DNA of 32,043 nucleotides from assembly GCA_025450035.1 (NCBI GenBank), contig JANWIF010000050.1:1-32043 (forward strand), written 5' to 3'. Numbering within the stretch: position 1 is the stretch's first letter; each line of letters starts with the position of its first letter. The stretch comes from Gemmatimonadaceae bacterium (GTDB lineage Bacteria > Gemmatimonadota > Gemmatimonadetes > Gemmatimonadales > Gemmatimonadaceae). The translations under genes and the position numbers were made by a program. Below the pieces are notes generated by a model. It worked only from the letters and a program-made list of their open reading frames with translations. It made no database searches and was not told the origin of the DNA. Positions 24,550 through 32,043 of the stretch are shown piece by piece.

Positions 24550-25463
24550 TGCGGGCACGCTTCGTCACCTGCGACGTCTTCACCAATCGCCTGTTCGGCG
24601 GCAACCCGCTCGCGATCTTTCCTGATGCAAGCGGCATTCCCGAGACTGCGCTGCTGCCTATCGCGCGTGAGTTCAATCTCTCGGAAACCGTGTTCGTGTA
24701 TCCGGCGGAACAGCCGGAGCACACACGCCGGCTGCGCATTTTCACGCCGGCGGCGGAGATTCCGTTTGCCGGCCATCCCACCATCGGCGCCGCGCACGCG
24801 CTGGCCACGTTAGGCCACGTTCGTGTACGCGGCGCCGAGACGCAGCTGGTGTTCGAAGAGGGCGTGGGTCCGGTGCCCGTGCTCGTCCGGGCGACGAATG
24901 GAACGCCCACGTTCGCCCAACTCACCGCCGCGCAGGCGCCTGAGATCGGACCTCCGACGCCCGGCCGCAGCGTGTTGGCTGATATGCTGTCGCTCGAGGC
25001 TGCCGACATCCTCGGCGGGATGGTCGCGCCACAGGGCGTGTCGTGCGGGCTCCCGTTCCTCATCGTGCCCTTGCGGGATCGCGACGCCGTGCGCCGCGCG
25101 AAGGTGCGCGTGGATCATTGGGAGTCGTCGCTCAAGTCGTACTGGGCGCCACAGATCCTGGTCTTCTCGCGTGACCCGGAATTGGAGGGCTCCGATCTGC
25201 GGGTGCGCGTGTTCGTCCCCGGACTCAGTGTGCCTGAAGATCCCGCGACCGGCTCCGCCGCGACCGCACTCGGCGCCTACCTTGCCGCGCGCGACACGCA
25301 AGCTGATGCGACGCTTCGCTGGGTCGCCGAGCAGGGCATCGAAATGGGTCGCCCAAGCATCCTCGAAATCATTGTGGAGAAGACGGGCGGTGAGATCGGC
25401 GCCGTTCGCGTGGGTGGCGAGACGGTGATGGTGTCGGCTGGCGAGATTGAAACTGGAACCTAA
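24549..25463 (+). CDS. PhzF-family isomerase/epimerase-like enzyme
   Basis: A 304-residue protein of the PhzF family (diaminopimelate-epimerase fold). Motifs: TCDVFTNRLFGGNPLAIF at the start, Glu46 in EFNLSETVFV (the catalytic acid), FAGHPTIGAAHAL, and VPEDPATGSAATALGAYL near residue 230. The family includes PhzF (isomerisation in phenazine synthesis) and many proteins of unknown substrate. The fold is shared with proline racemase and hydroxyproline epimerase, though those use cysteine pairs not seen here. It is coupled to P5C dehydrogenase by a TGATG overlap, which hints at an amino-acid catabolic role. Its stop interleaves with that of the convergent diguanylate cyclase. Confidence 0.9.
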
Positions 25464-26719
25464 GTTCCCGTTCTCAACAACGCCTGTCCCGCCTGCTGCA
25501 CCGCGATCGCGCGAAGGTTCGGGGTCCAGATGCTGACGCGATTGCGGCCCCCATCTTTCGCGGCGTAGAGCGCCTCGTCGGCACGAGAGTGCAGGTCGTG
25601 CATCACGTTCTCGTCGGCCACGCGATCGGCCACGAGACCGACGCTGACCGTGACGGGCACCTTCCCCGAAATTCCCTGGAACCGCCGCATCGCCACTTCC
25701 TCGCGCACGCGCGTGGCCAATCGGAACGCTCCTGCGGCGTTGGTCTCGGGGAGCAGAAGCATGAACTCGTCGCCGCCCGTGCGCGCCACCACGTCTCCCG
25801 TGCGCGCCACCAAACGCAGAAGTTCGCCCACTTCCTGGATCACCGCGTCCCCGGCCAGATGGCCGAACGTGTCGTTGATCACCTTGAAGTGGTCGATGTC
25901 GACCGCGATCAGCGACAGCTCGCGTCCGGTGCGCGCCGCCCGCGACACTTCACGCCCCAGTTGTTGCTCCAACCCGCGCCGGTTCTGACACCCGCTCAAC
26001 GCGTCCGTCATCACCAGGTTGGCGAGTTGCGGGCGCACACGGTTGTACGCACGCCCAACCAACGTCACGCTGTCGGGACGTTTGTCGGCGCCGGCATCGT
26101 ACTCTCCGGAAAAATCCCCCTCTTCCGCCCGCTCGAACAGCGAGACGATCTTCGTTAGGCGCCACTTGAAATTGCTGTAGTGCACGATGAACGTGATCGC
26201 TGCGACGATGAACACCGTCACCATGCCCAGCTCGGCGGCCCACAGCAGCCCGGCGCCACCGGCGTTCGCGTCCGCCACCAGGCCGAGATATCCGGCCACG
26301 AAGCTGGCTAGCACCACCCACGCCAGCCGGCGCCCGTAGTAGAACTCGGTGAGGTGAAGGATGGCGAAGCCCACCAGCAACACACCGTCGTAATACCGCG
26401 GCGAGATCAGCAGATACGCGACGGCCAGGACGAATACCACGTCCGACGCCATCGTCGCCACCACCATCCACTCGCGAGCACGGCCGTGCCGGTTGACCCA
26501 GCGCGCGAGCGCGAGGGTGACGAGCGAATAGCCCGCAAGCACGAAGAACCCGAGCCACGGCGAACGCGATACAGTGTTGATGATGTGCAGAATGACACCG
26601 AGCGCGGCCACCAGTAAGGCAAAGCCGAGCCGGAGCGTACTCTGCCACACCAGCACCTCGGCGTTGGCCTGCTCGTGGGCCGGTTGTGACGCATGCGATG
26701 TCGAACTGAAATCGGGCAT
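25460..26719 (-). CDS. Membrane diguanylate cyclase (GGDEF)
   Basis: A 419-residue protein that should make cyclic di-GMP. The ATG at 26719 is preferred; the frame extends to 26827 with no similarity. About six membrane helices (28-180) form a compact sensor, followed by a HAMP-like linker (185-235) and a GGDEF domain with intact GGDEF at 315-319. An inhibitory site RTGD (306-309) lies exactly five residues before it, so product feedback inhibition is expected. VDIDHFKVINDTFGHLAGD and DEALYAAKDGGRNRV are canonical. No EAL or HD-GYP domain is present. It lies 167 bases after panD on the same strand. The stop TAG overlaps the PhzF stop. Confidence 0.95.
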   Translation of the reverse strand: MPDFSSTSHASQPAHEQANAEVLVWQSTLRLGFALLVAALGVILHIINTVSRSPWLGFFVLAGYSLVTLALARWVNRHGRAREWMVVATMASDVVFVLAVAYLLISPRYYDGVLLVGFAILHLTEFYYGRRLAWVVLASFVAGYLGLVADANAGGAGLLWAAELGMVTVFIVAAITFIVHYSNFKWRLTKIVSLFERAEEGDFSGEYDAGADKRPDSVTLVGRAYNRVRPQLANLVMTDALSGCQNRRGLEQQLGREVSRAARTGRELSLIAVDIDHFKVINDTFGHLAGDAVIQEVGELLRLVARTGDVVARTGGDEFMLLLPETNAAGAFRLATRVREEVAMRRFQGISGKVPVTVSVGLVADRVADENVMHDLHSRADEALYAAKDGGRNRVSIWTPNLRAIAVQQAGQALLRTGT

Positions 26720-26886
26720 CTGCTCTGGTATCACATTGAGGTGCGGCGCGCGGGGGATGGGGGCGCAGATGCCGGGCGCGGCCTTCACACGGCGAGGACT
26801 GGCGGATCCGCGCTCACATACGGCCACCAGACGACTATCTCCAGAGCCGACGACGCGTGGAGGTGCAATGTAACGGTGCGAAGCGG

Positions 26887-27258
26887 TTATTTCGTGCGCC
26901 GAATGCGCGGCTTGACGACCCGATTGCGTTCATCCACGAACACAACCCGCGGCGCAAACGTGGACAGCTCGCTCTCGTCATACTCGGCGTAACTCATCAC
27001 GATCACCGGGTCGCCCGCCGCGCCGAGTCGTGCGGCCGCGCCGTTCAACTGGATGGTGCCGCTGCCGCGCGCTCCCTCGATCACGTACGTCTCCAACCGT
27101 GATCCGGTGTTGATGTTCACGACTTGCACCTGCTCGTACGGCAGAATGTCGGCCGCGTCCATCAGATCGCGATCGAGCGTCAAGCTGCCCTCGTACTGCA
27201 GATCGGCGGCGGTGATCGTCGCGCGATGGATCTTCGACTTGCACATGATACGGCGCAT
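26887..27258 (-). CDS. panD: Aspartate 1-decarboxylase
   Basis: A 123-residue pyruvoyl enzyme that makes beta-alanine for pantothenate and CoA. The ATG at 27258 is chosen because [16 protein letters not shown] aligns with the usual start (M-RTM-GK-HR), and then the self-cleavage site Gly24-Ser25 in YEGSLTLD falls exactly at the family position. Other conserved parts: [19 protein letters not shown] and [13 protein letters not shown] lower ATG at 27246 would shift the numbering. A promoter-like site lies at 27341-27370. No other pan gene is in the window. Confidence 0.95.
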   Translation of the reverse strand: MRRIMCKSKIHRATITAADLQYEGSLTLDRDLMDAADILPYEQVQVVNINTGSRLETYVIEGARGSGTIQLNGAAARLGAAGDPVIVMSYAEYDESELSTFAPRVVFVDERNRVVKPRIRRTK

Positions 27259-27340
27259 GGACTGGCCTGGGTCGTCGCTGGGGTAGTGCTCACGGGCGCG
27301 GGGCGAGAATTCGCCGGACCGGGGTATCGTCACCACACAC

Positions 27341-27370
27341 GAAAGATACCCGCGTGAGACTCGCGGCAAA
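27341..27370 (-). promoter_or_regulatory. FCB-type promoter candidate for panD
   Basis: On the minus strand: TTTG (27370-27367), an 18-base spacer, then TATCTTTC (27348-27341). It closely matches TTTG-N(19-21)-TAnnTTTG, with a one-base shorter spacer and C at the last position. Transcription would start near 27335, about 77 bases before the panD ATG. Confidence 0.5.
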
Positions 27371-27376
27371 GCCGCG
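27362..27376. terminator. Short hairpin after the barrel gene, overlapping the panD -33 box
   Basis: CGCGGC-AAA-GCCGCG is a perfect 6-bp stem with a 3-base loop, ten bases after the stop of the outer-membrane barrel gene. Its loop is the TTT of the TTTG box of the panD promoter candidate. It could weakly terminate the barrel transcript or affect panD expression. Confidence 0.3.
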
Positions 27377-27385
27377 CGGTCACGC

Positions 27386-29674
27386 TCAAAACCGCGCGTC
27401 GAGATACAGTGCGCCGCGCCAGGAGCGTGTGGGTTGAATACCCCGCGCGAGATCGAAGTGCAGGAGTCCATCGAGGAACGACACGCCGGCTCCGGCGCCG
27501 GTCATCGGCCGGCCAGGCGATACCCAATCGGCACGCGGCCCCGCCCAGCCAACGTCGAAGAACAGCGTGGGCCGGACGGCCACGAGTCCATAGGCGAGCG
27601 ATGCGCGGGAAAACCAGTACGCGTCACCGGAATCTTGGCCAGCGATCTGACCGCGAACCGTTTGCGGCCCGCCAATGTACCAGAGCCGCTGCGGCGGCAA
27701 CGTACCAACGCTGCTTCCCACGCTTGCGGTGAGCGCTGCTTCGAGGCTCGATCCGATTCCGCGCGAGGCCGTCACGTCCACTGCCGCGCGCGCATAGTCG
27801 AACGTCCCGGTAGCCCCCTCGAGTCGCGCACCGGTGCCGAAGCGCCAGCCTCGCGGATCGATGCCGAAATCCTCGCTGAGCCCGAAGGCGACCCCCACTT
27901 CCCCGGCGTGGACGGCATTGATGTTCGCCCGCTCGTCGTGCGCGCCGAACACGCGGTTCAACGCGAACGTGGTGTTCACATCGGCGTTGCGCTGCTGCTC
28001 GGCGAACAGTCGCCAGGTCACGGTGGCCGCCCCCTGCCGCTGCCCGGTGATCTCCACCCCCCAGGTCCGATAATAGAACGCATCATCATTGCCTAACACA
28101 AGGGCGCCGATCGAGCTGCCGAGCGAGAGCGGATCGCCCCAGTCGCCGACCGGTACCAACCGGCGGTACACGCCCGCGCCGATCGTCCGCACGCCGTCGG
28201 AGCGTCGCGCCTGCGCTTCGAAGCCGGGCTGCAGGTCGGCCGTCCCGAGCCGGGCGACGATGTCGCCCGAGAGCCCGGCGCCGAAGGCCTGGTCCACGCG
28301 CAGTCCGGCAGAGAGCCCTTCGATGCGGTTGTAGCGCAGCAGGCCGTCCGTTAGGCCGTAGTGCAGCGAGGGCGGGCCCGGGTTCCACGCCGGTTGGACG
28401 GACAGACCGAGCGATTTGAGCACCTGATCGCGATCGGTGACGCCGAACGTCTCCTCGCCCGAATCAAAGATCGACGGCGGCAGTTCTGATGAATGCGCGA
28501 GCGCCGCGGTGTCGCACGGAATGCGGATCTCCACCGGCAGCGCGCCACCGTGCCGCAGGTGCCGGCGCACGATCGTGTCGCCCGGTGGGCAGGAGAGACC
28601 GACCAGATCATCGTCGTCGTTAATCCCCTGGCGTGATGAGGCGCGACGCCCCGCACGGAGGCTGTCACGCAGCGCGTGCCGGGCTGAGTCGCTCATCCGC
28701 GCGATCGTGATCGGCGGCAATGAGTCGGGGGCGTTGATACTGGCGTAGCGGAACGTTTGCTCGATCGAGAACGATGCGCGCGCCGGACCCATCCGCGCTC
28801 GTCCGTCCACCGTTTGCACGCGCGGCATCCACCACCGTTCATCGACCAGTCCGTATTCCACGATGAACGCCGACACGGTTGCGCTCATCGGAAAGATCAA
28901 CGGTTTCACCCAGATCGGCACGTCGTCGAAGGCGTGCGGGTCGTCGTCCATCGCCACCTTCACAATGTCCATCGCGGCGGCCGGACGGTACACGGCTCGG
29001 ACGAGCTGTCCCGACCGCACATCGATCCAGAGCGAGCCGACGATGACGTCGAACCGCGGTGCGCGCGGAACCACGCGCAATTCGCGCAACTGGATGCGAC
29101 GACCATCGGGAAATGCCAACGACACCGAGTCGCCGGTCGCATATCGGTAGTACGCCTCCGCACCATCTTCCAGCGGATGGATCATCAGCGATTGGCGCCG
29201 GTTCCGCGAGCGCGCCACATCGGAGAATCCCACCAGCCCTTCGCGCCCCGGGAAGTACGGCACCGGGTTGTCGTCGAGCATATCGGACAGCACGCGCGCG
29301 CCCGGGTAGGCAAGCGGTATGGCCGTGCGCGCGGCAACGACGTCGATGTGCGCCCCGACGCCCATGCGCCATCGCACGCGCGACGCGCCCTCGCTCCGCA
29401 GCAGGAGGCGCTCGTGTCCGTTTTCGCCTAACCCAAAGCGCACCGTGAGCCGCCGCTTGGACAGCGCGTCGTACGCGATGAGCGAGGAATCCTGCGCCGT
29501 CCGTGCGGCCCGGGCGCGCGCCACCAGCGCGCGTGACCCATCGTCCTCGTACGCCGTGGCAATGAGCTCGGGTGTAGCGACCAGCCGTGGTCGCCCGCGC
29601 GACGCCGTGTCGGTGGTATCCTGCACGGCTGGAGTGCCCTGCAGCACGAGGAGAAGACTGAAACAGACCAGCAT
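27386..29674 (-). CDS. Large outer-membrane beta-barrel protein
   Basis: A 762-residue exported protein. A short hydrophobic signal (residues 2-18, ending near AVQD) leads into a beta-rich N-terminal region (about 30-330) of alternating strands, including [29 protein letters not shown] Cys-containing linker follows (SCPPGD, RIPCD). The C-terminal half (about 440-762) consists of amphipathic strands with turn sequences like [20 protein letters not shown] and ends in LYLDARF, with the terminal Phe that marks outer-membrane barrels. It resembles the DUF5686/ShlB-Omp85-like barrels of the FCB group, with no clear POTRA domains. The start has no good ribosome site. The substrate or partner is unknown. 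Confidence 0.8.
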   Translation of the reverse strand: MLVCFSLLLVLQGTPAVQDTTDTASRGRPRLVATPELIATAYEDDGSRALVARARAARTAQDSSLIAYDALSKRRLTVRFGLGENGHERLLLRSEGASRVRWRMGVGAHIDVVAARTAIPLAYPGARVLSDMLDDNPVPYFPGREGLVGFSDVARSRNRRQSLMIHPLEDGAEAYYRYATGDSVSLAFPDGRRIQLRELRVVPRAPRFDVIVGSLWIDVRSGQLVRAVYRPAAAMDIVKVAMDDDPHAFDDVPIWVKPLIFPMSATVSAFIVEYGLVDERWWMPRVQTVDGRARMGPARASFSIEQTFRYASINAPDSLPPITIARMSDSARHALRDSLRAGRRASSRQGINDDDDLVGLSCPPGDTIVRRHLRHGGALPVEIRIPCDTAALAHSSELPPSIFDSGEETFGVTDRDQVLKSLGLSVQPAWNPGPPSLHYGLTDGLLRYNRIEGLSAGLRVDQAFGAGLSGDIVARLGTADLQPGFEAQARRSDGVRTIGAGVYRRLVPVGDWGDPLSLGSSIGALVLGNDDAFYYRTWGVEITGQRQGAATVTWRLFAEQQRNADVNTTFALNRVFGAHDERANINAVHAGEVGVAFGLSEDFGIDPRGWRFGTGARLEGATGTFDYARAAVDVTASRGIGSSLEAALTASVGSSVGTLPPQRLWYIGGPQTVRGQIAGQDSGDAYWFSRASLAYGLVAVRPTLFFDVGWAGPRADWVSPGRPMTGAGAGVSFLDGLLHFDLARGIQPTRSWRGALYLDARF

Positions 29675-29687
29675 GCCGTCGAGGAGG

Positions 29688-29699
29688 AGGACGCGTCCT
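29688..29699. promoter_or_regulatory. 12-bp perfect palindrome upstream of the barrel gene
   Basis: AGGACGCGTCCT lies 13 bases before the ATG of the barrel gene, at a position where a repressor or RNA-level control could act. A 12-bp palindrome is not rare in GC-rich DNA. The remaining 148 bases up to the next stop (29848) hold a C8 run and pyrimidine-rich sequence but no gene. Confidence 0.2.
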
Positions 29700-29847
29700 G
29701 CCGCCCGCCCTACGAACTGGCCTGCTCGCCGGTTTCGCCCACTGACAGAAGGGAAATGCCATATGCTCCAAGCCTTTCCCTATTCCCTCTTCCCCTTCCC
29801 CCCCCATTCTTCGTGCTTCGTCGTGCTCCGCGACGCGCAGTGAGCCG

Positions 29848-31449
29848 TCAATCCGGGTGCGGCGCCGGCGCTCCGGCCAGGGCGCCCACGAGCGCCTCCA
29901 CCACCGGCGGACGCACGGTCCCCGCTGACCAGCCGAACAGGCTGCTGCACGCCGCGCCGCACACCACGCCCTGACACGGCCCCATGGTGATTCGTGTGTA
30001 CAGCTTCGCTTGCCGAACGCTCCATGCAGGATCGAGGGCGTCGCGTCGCACGTCCTCGCAGCGGCACACGAACGTCGCCGCGTCGGCCAGCACGCGCACC
30101 TCGTCGCGCGGCCGGAACGTATCGGCGATTCGATCGGCGAACCGCTGCCAGTCATCGCGCGCGCGCTGGAGCGACCGATCGCGCGCGGGCGACTCGCCGG
30201 CCGCCACGGCGAGCCCCGCGATTTCTCCTTCGACCAGGGCCGCCAACTCCCCGGCCACGCCCGTCGGCTCGCCGGCGCACCACACGCCGGACACGGTCGT
30301 GCGCTGCATCGCGTCCACCACCACGCGACCGCGCGCCACCCCGCACCCGAACAGGCGCGGCAGCTCGAGAGTGGGCACGAACGCGTAGCTGCAGCACAAC
30401 AGGTCGCACGGCATGGACCAGGCGCGGCGCCCGTCGGTGAGGGTCACCTGCTCCAGGCGGCCGTTCCCGTCGGCGCGCGTGACCCACGTGCCGAACCGCG
30501 CGCGCATGCCTAACAGAGCGCCGCCGTAGCGCGCGGCCTGCGCTACCTTGGACGGATGCGACCACAACGACGCGCCGAACGACGCCACACGCGCCAGCGG
30601 CGCCTGCTCCGCCATCAGCAACACGCGCGCGCCGCCGTGCGCCAATGACGCCGCCACCGGCAGCAGCAACGGCCCCGAGCCAGCCACCACGACGCGCCGA
30701 CCGCGCACCGTCATCCCGCCCTTGAGCAGCGCCTGCGCGCCTCCGGCGCCCATCACACCGGGCAGCGTCCACCCCGGAAAGGGAAGAAACAGCTCGCGCG
30801 CTCCGGTCGCTATCACCACGCTCCGCGCGCGCACCACGTGACTTCCTTCGCTCTCCGCCACCAGGAGTCCCTCATCAGCCGCCGGCGATCCGCCGATCAC
30901 CGCCGCGCGCGACATCCAGCGCACACCCGATCGCTCGCAGCGCTCGATCCAGACACGCGCGAGCCGCGGCAGCGTGCTTCGATGGCGATGACGCCAGATC
31001 TGTCCCCCCGGCCGCATCCCCTGATCGATGACCACCACCCGGGAACCCCGCTCCGCGGCCCGCGGCGCGGCCGCGATCCCCGCCGGCCCCCCGCCCACCA
31101 CCGCCACATCGCACTCTATGGCATCGACGTCGCCCTCGCGCGCAGGCGCACGCACCGAATCCTCAATGGTGTGTACGCTCTCCGCATCACTGGGCGCCAC
31201 TCCTGCGGCTGTTCCCACGCGCATGCCGTCGGTGCACGGAATGAGACACGACCGCTGGTGCGTTAGGCCGTCCACCGTCACCCGGCACTCGAAGCACACG
31301 CCCATGCCGCAGATCGGCGCCCGCGGCTCGCCGGTGACCGACGAACGAAAATGCGTGATGCCCGCGTCGAGCAGCGCCGCGGCGAGTGTCGCGCCCTCGC
31401 GTACGCGCATCGGGCGGCCGTCCACGGTGATCTGCACCTCGCGCGACAC
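29848..31449 (-). CDS. FAD oxidoreductase with fused [2Fe-2S] domain (HcnAB / hydroxyproline dehydrogenase-like)
   Basis: A 533-residue flavoenzyme subunit. Residues 1-85 form a plant-type [2Fe-2S] domain with Cys47, Cys52, Cys55 and Cys68 (ICGMGVCFEC...SC), like HcnA or the sarcosine oxidase alpha N-terminus. Residues 112-450 hold an FAD domain with GGGPAG (119-124) and a second nucleotide site VVVAGSGPLLLP. The C-terminus has a bfd-like [2Fe-2S] site: FVCRCEDV and MGPCQGVVCG. In HcnABC and the D-hydroxyproline (LhpA/B/C type) dehydrogenases these parts are separate A and B subunits; here they are fused. GTG at 31449 directly follows the stop of the C-subunit gene. The substrate could be glycine, D-hydroxyproline, opine or sarcosine; the P5C dehydrogenase in the window favours a proline-type substrate. 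Confidence 0.88.
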   Translation of the reverse strand: MSREVQITVDGRPMRVREGATLAAALLDAGITHFRSSVTGEPRAPICGMGVCFECRVTVDGLTHQRSCLIPCTDGMRVGTAAGVAPSDAESVHTIEDSVRAPAREGDVDAIECDVAVVGGGPAGIAAAPRAAERGSRVVVIDQGMRPGGQIWRHRHRSTLPRLARVWIERCERSGVRWMSRAAVIGGSPAADEGLLVAESEGSHVVRARSVVIATGARELFLPFPGWTLPGVMGAGGAQALLKGGMTVRGRRVVVAGSGPLLLPVAASLAHGGARVLLMAEQAPLARVASFGASLWSHPSKVAQAARYGGALLGMRARFGTWVTRADGNGRLEQVTLTDGRRAWSMPCDLLCCSYAFVPTLELPRLFGCGVARGRVVVDAMQRTTVSGVWCAGEPTGVAGELAALVEGEIAGLAVAAGESPARDRSLQRARDDWQRFADRIADTFRPRDEVRVLADAATFVCRCEDVRRDALDPAWSVRQAKLYTRITMGPCQGVVCGAACSSLFGWSAGTVRPPVVEALVGALAGAPAPHPD

Positions 31450-32043
31450 TCAGGGCTCCGCGGCGCTCGCGCCGTGCATGGCCGGCATCGCGCGGCCCGG
31501 ATAGAACGGATCGGGGTCGATGGGCGGCGTGCGATGCAGGATGTCCGCGGCGATGAGCGCCGCGGTCCCCGGCGCGGTGGTGATACCTAACCCTTCGTGC
31601 CCGGCCGCGATCCACAGATGGTCCATCCCCTCCCACCGGCCGATGAGCGGCAGCTTGTCGGGTGTGGCGGGACGAAATCCGGTCCAGATGCGAATCGCTT
31701 CGCAGCGCGCCAACCCGGGGATGAACTTCACTGCGCGACGGATCATCGACCGCAGCACGGCGCCGTTCACGCTCGCGTCGCGTCCCACCAGCTCACGCGA
31801 CGAACCGATCAGCAGCTGCCCCGTGGCCCGCGGCTGCACGTTGAACGCCACCGATTCTCCGGTGAAGGTGTGCGCGCTCTGTAAGTAGCCCAACTCCACG
31901 AGTTGGCTTCGACACAGCCCGGGATAGCGGTCGGTGATCACCAGGTGTCCTTTGCGCGGAATCACCGGCACTCCGGGTGTGAGCCGCGGCGCGTCGATCC
32001 CGGCCGCGTTCACCACCGCGCCGGTCGAGATCGTGGCCACGCC
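31450..32043 (-). CDS. FAD-dependent amino acid oxidase-like subunit (HcnC/DAAO family), partial
   Basis: The C-terminal 198 or so codons of a DAAO-type flavoenzyme; the gene continues past the window end. Motifs include VVNAAGIDAPRL, VPVIPRKGHLVITD, and a C-terminal FAD-binding segment WTGFRPATPDKLPLIG then GHEGLGITTAPGTA, as in DadA, HcnC and glycine/sarcosine oxidases. The frame runs open to base 32043, so the start seen at 32040 (GTG) is internal. The stop (31450-31452) directly abuts the GTG start of the fused HcnAB-like gene, indicating a two-subunit complex in which this subunit probably oxidises the amine. Confidence 0.9.
   Translation of the reverse strand, partial: GVATISTGAVVNAAGIDAPRLTPGVPVIPRKGHLVITDRYPGLCRSQLVELGYLQSAHTFTGESVAFNVQPRATGQLLIGSSRELVGRDASVNGAVLRSMIRRAVKFIPGLARCEAIRIWTGFRPATPDKLPLIGRWEGMDHLWIAAGHEGLGITTAPGTAALIAADILHRTPPIDPDPFYPGRAMPAMHGASAAEP

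Noticed and set aside
28839..30155. 438-residue minus-strand frame overlapping the barrel gene
   Set aside because: Arg/Ala/Gly-rich shadow crossing an intergenic region into the next gene.
29848..32043. Hydrogen cyanide synthase as a firm call
   Set aside because: The same subunit architecture is shared with D-hydroxyproline and opine dehydrogenases; context favours proline-type catabolism and the sequence alone cannot decide.

Overview
This is about 32 kb of very GC-rich bacterial chromosome, densely packed with genes. I see no rRNA, tRNA, CRISPR array, transposase or phage gene. Several features point to Gemmatimonadota. Three intergenic regions carry promoter-like sites of the TTTG-N(19-21)-TAnnTTTG type used by the FCB group. 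Many genes lack a clear Shine-Dalgarno sequence. There are many predicted lipoproteins and a large outer-membrane barrel, so the cell is diderm. The gene mix is that of a free-living heterotroph. The phylum is an inference; nothing here proves it.

Layout. (1) 1-4453: the tail of a plus-strand gene, a terminator-like hairpin, a SOD/CHRD-like lipoprotein, and a minus-strand tungstate/molybdate importer (wtpA-wtpB-wtpC type, joined by GTGA overlaps) followed by an unknown lipoprotein whose start lies inside the open frame of the ATPase gene. (2) 4606-9508, plus strand: a NatA/NatB-like ABC-2 exporter pair and an 847-residue lipoprotein zinc metalloprotease. (3) 9546-14728, minus strand: a run of six genes. 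It starts with a 1017-residue membrane hybrid histidine kinase, followed by two small membrane proteins, a divergent GroES-like protein, a bacilliredoxin and a DUF883-like membrane-anchored protein. (4) 14963-16560: an acidic mini-protein with tryptophan about every 12 residues, signal peptidase I, and a SWIB-domain protein with a histone-like lysine/alanine tail. (5) 16812-19245: a two-component system whose kinase gene contains an 11-G tract. (6) 19310-22600: endonuclease IV, a possible 29-residue ORF, a BNR/sialidase-like lipoprotein and an APC amino-acid transporter. (7) 22807-25463, plus strand: P5C dehydrogenase and a PhzF-family enzyme, translationally coupled. (8) 25460-29674, minus strand: a diguanylate cyclase, PanD and a large outer-membrane barrel protein. 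(9) 29848 to the window end: two FAD enzymes resembling the HcnABC / D-hydroxyproline dehydrogenase family, with the [2Fe-2S] subunit fused to the B subunit.

How the genes may work together. P5C dehydrogenase, the PhzF enzyme, the amino-acid permease and the flavoenzyme pair suggest catabolism of proline, hydroxyproline or a related amino acid, although they are not one operon. The kinase, GroES-like protein and bacilliredoxin run suggests a redox or protein-folding stress response. The best candidates for something undescribed are the tryptophan-periodic mini-protein (14963-15193), the possible phase-variable kinase (18839-18849), and the genome word GCCTAAC, which I counted 17 times by eye on the two strands where about 3 to 4 are expected from base composition. 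No gap between genes exceeds 300 bases.
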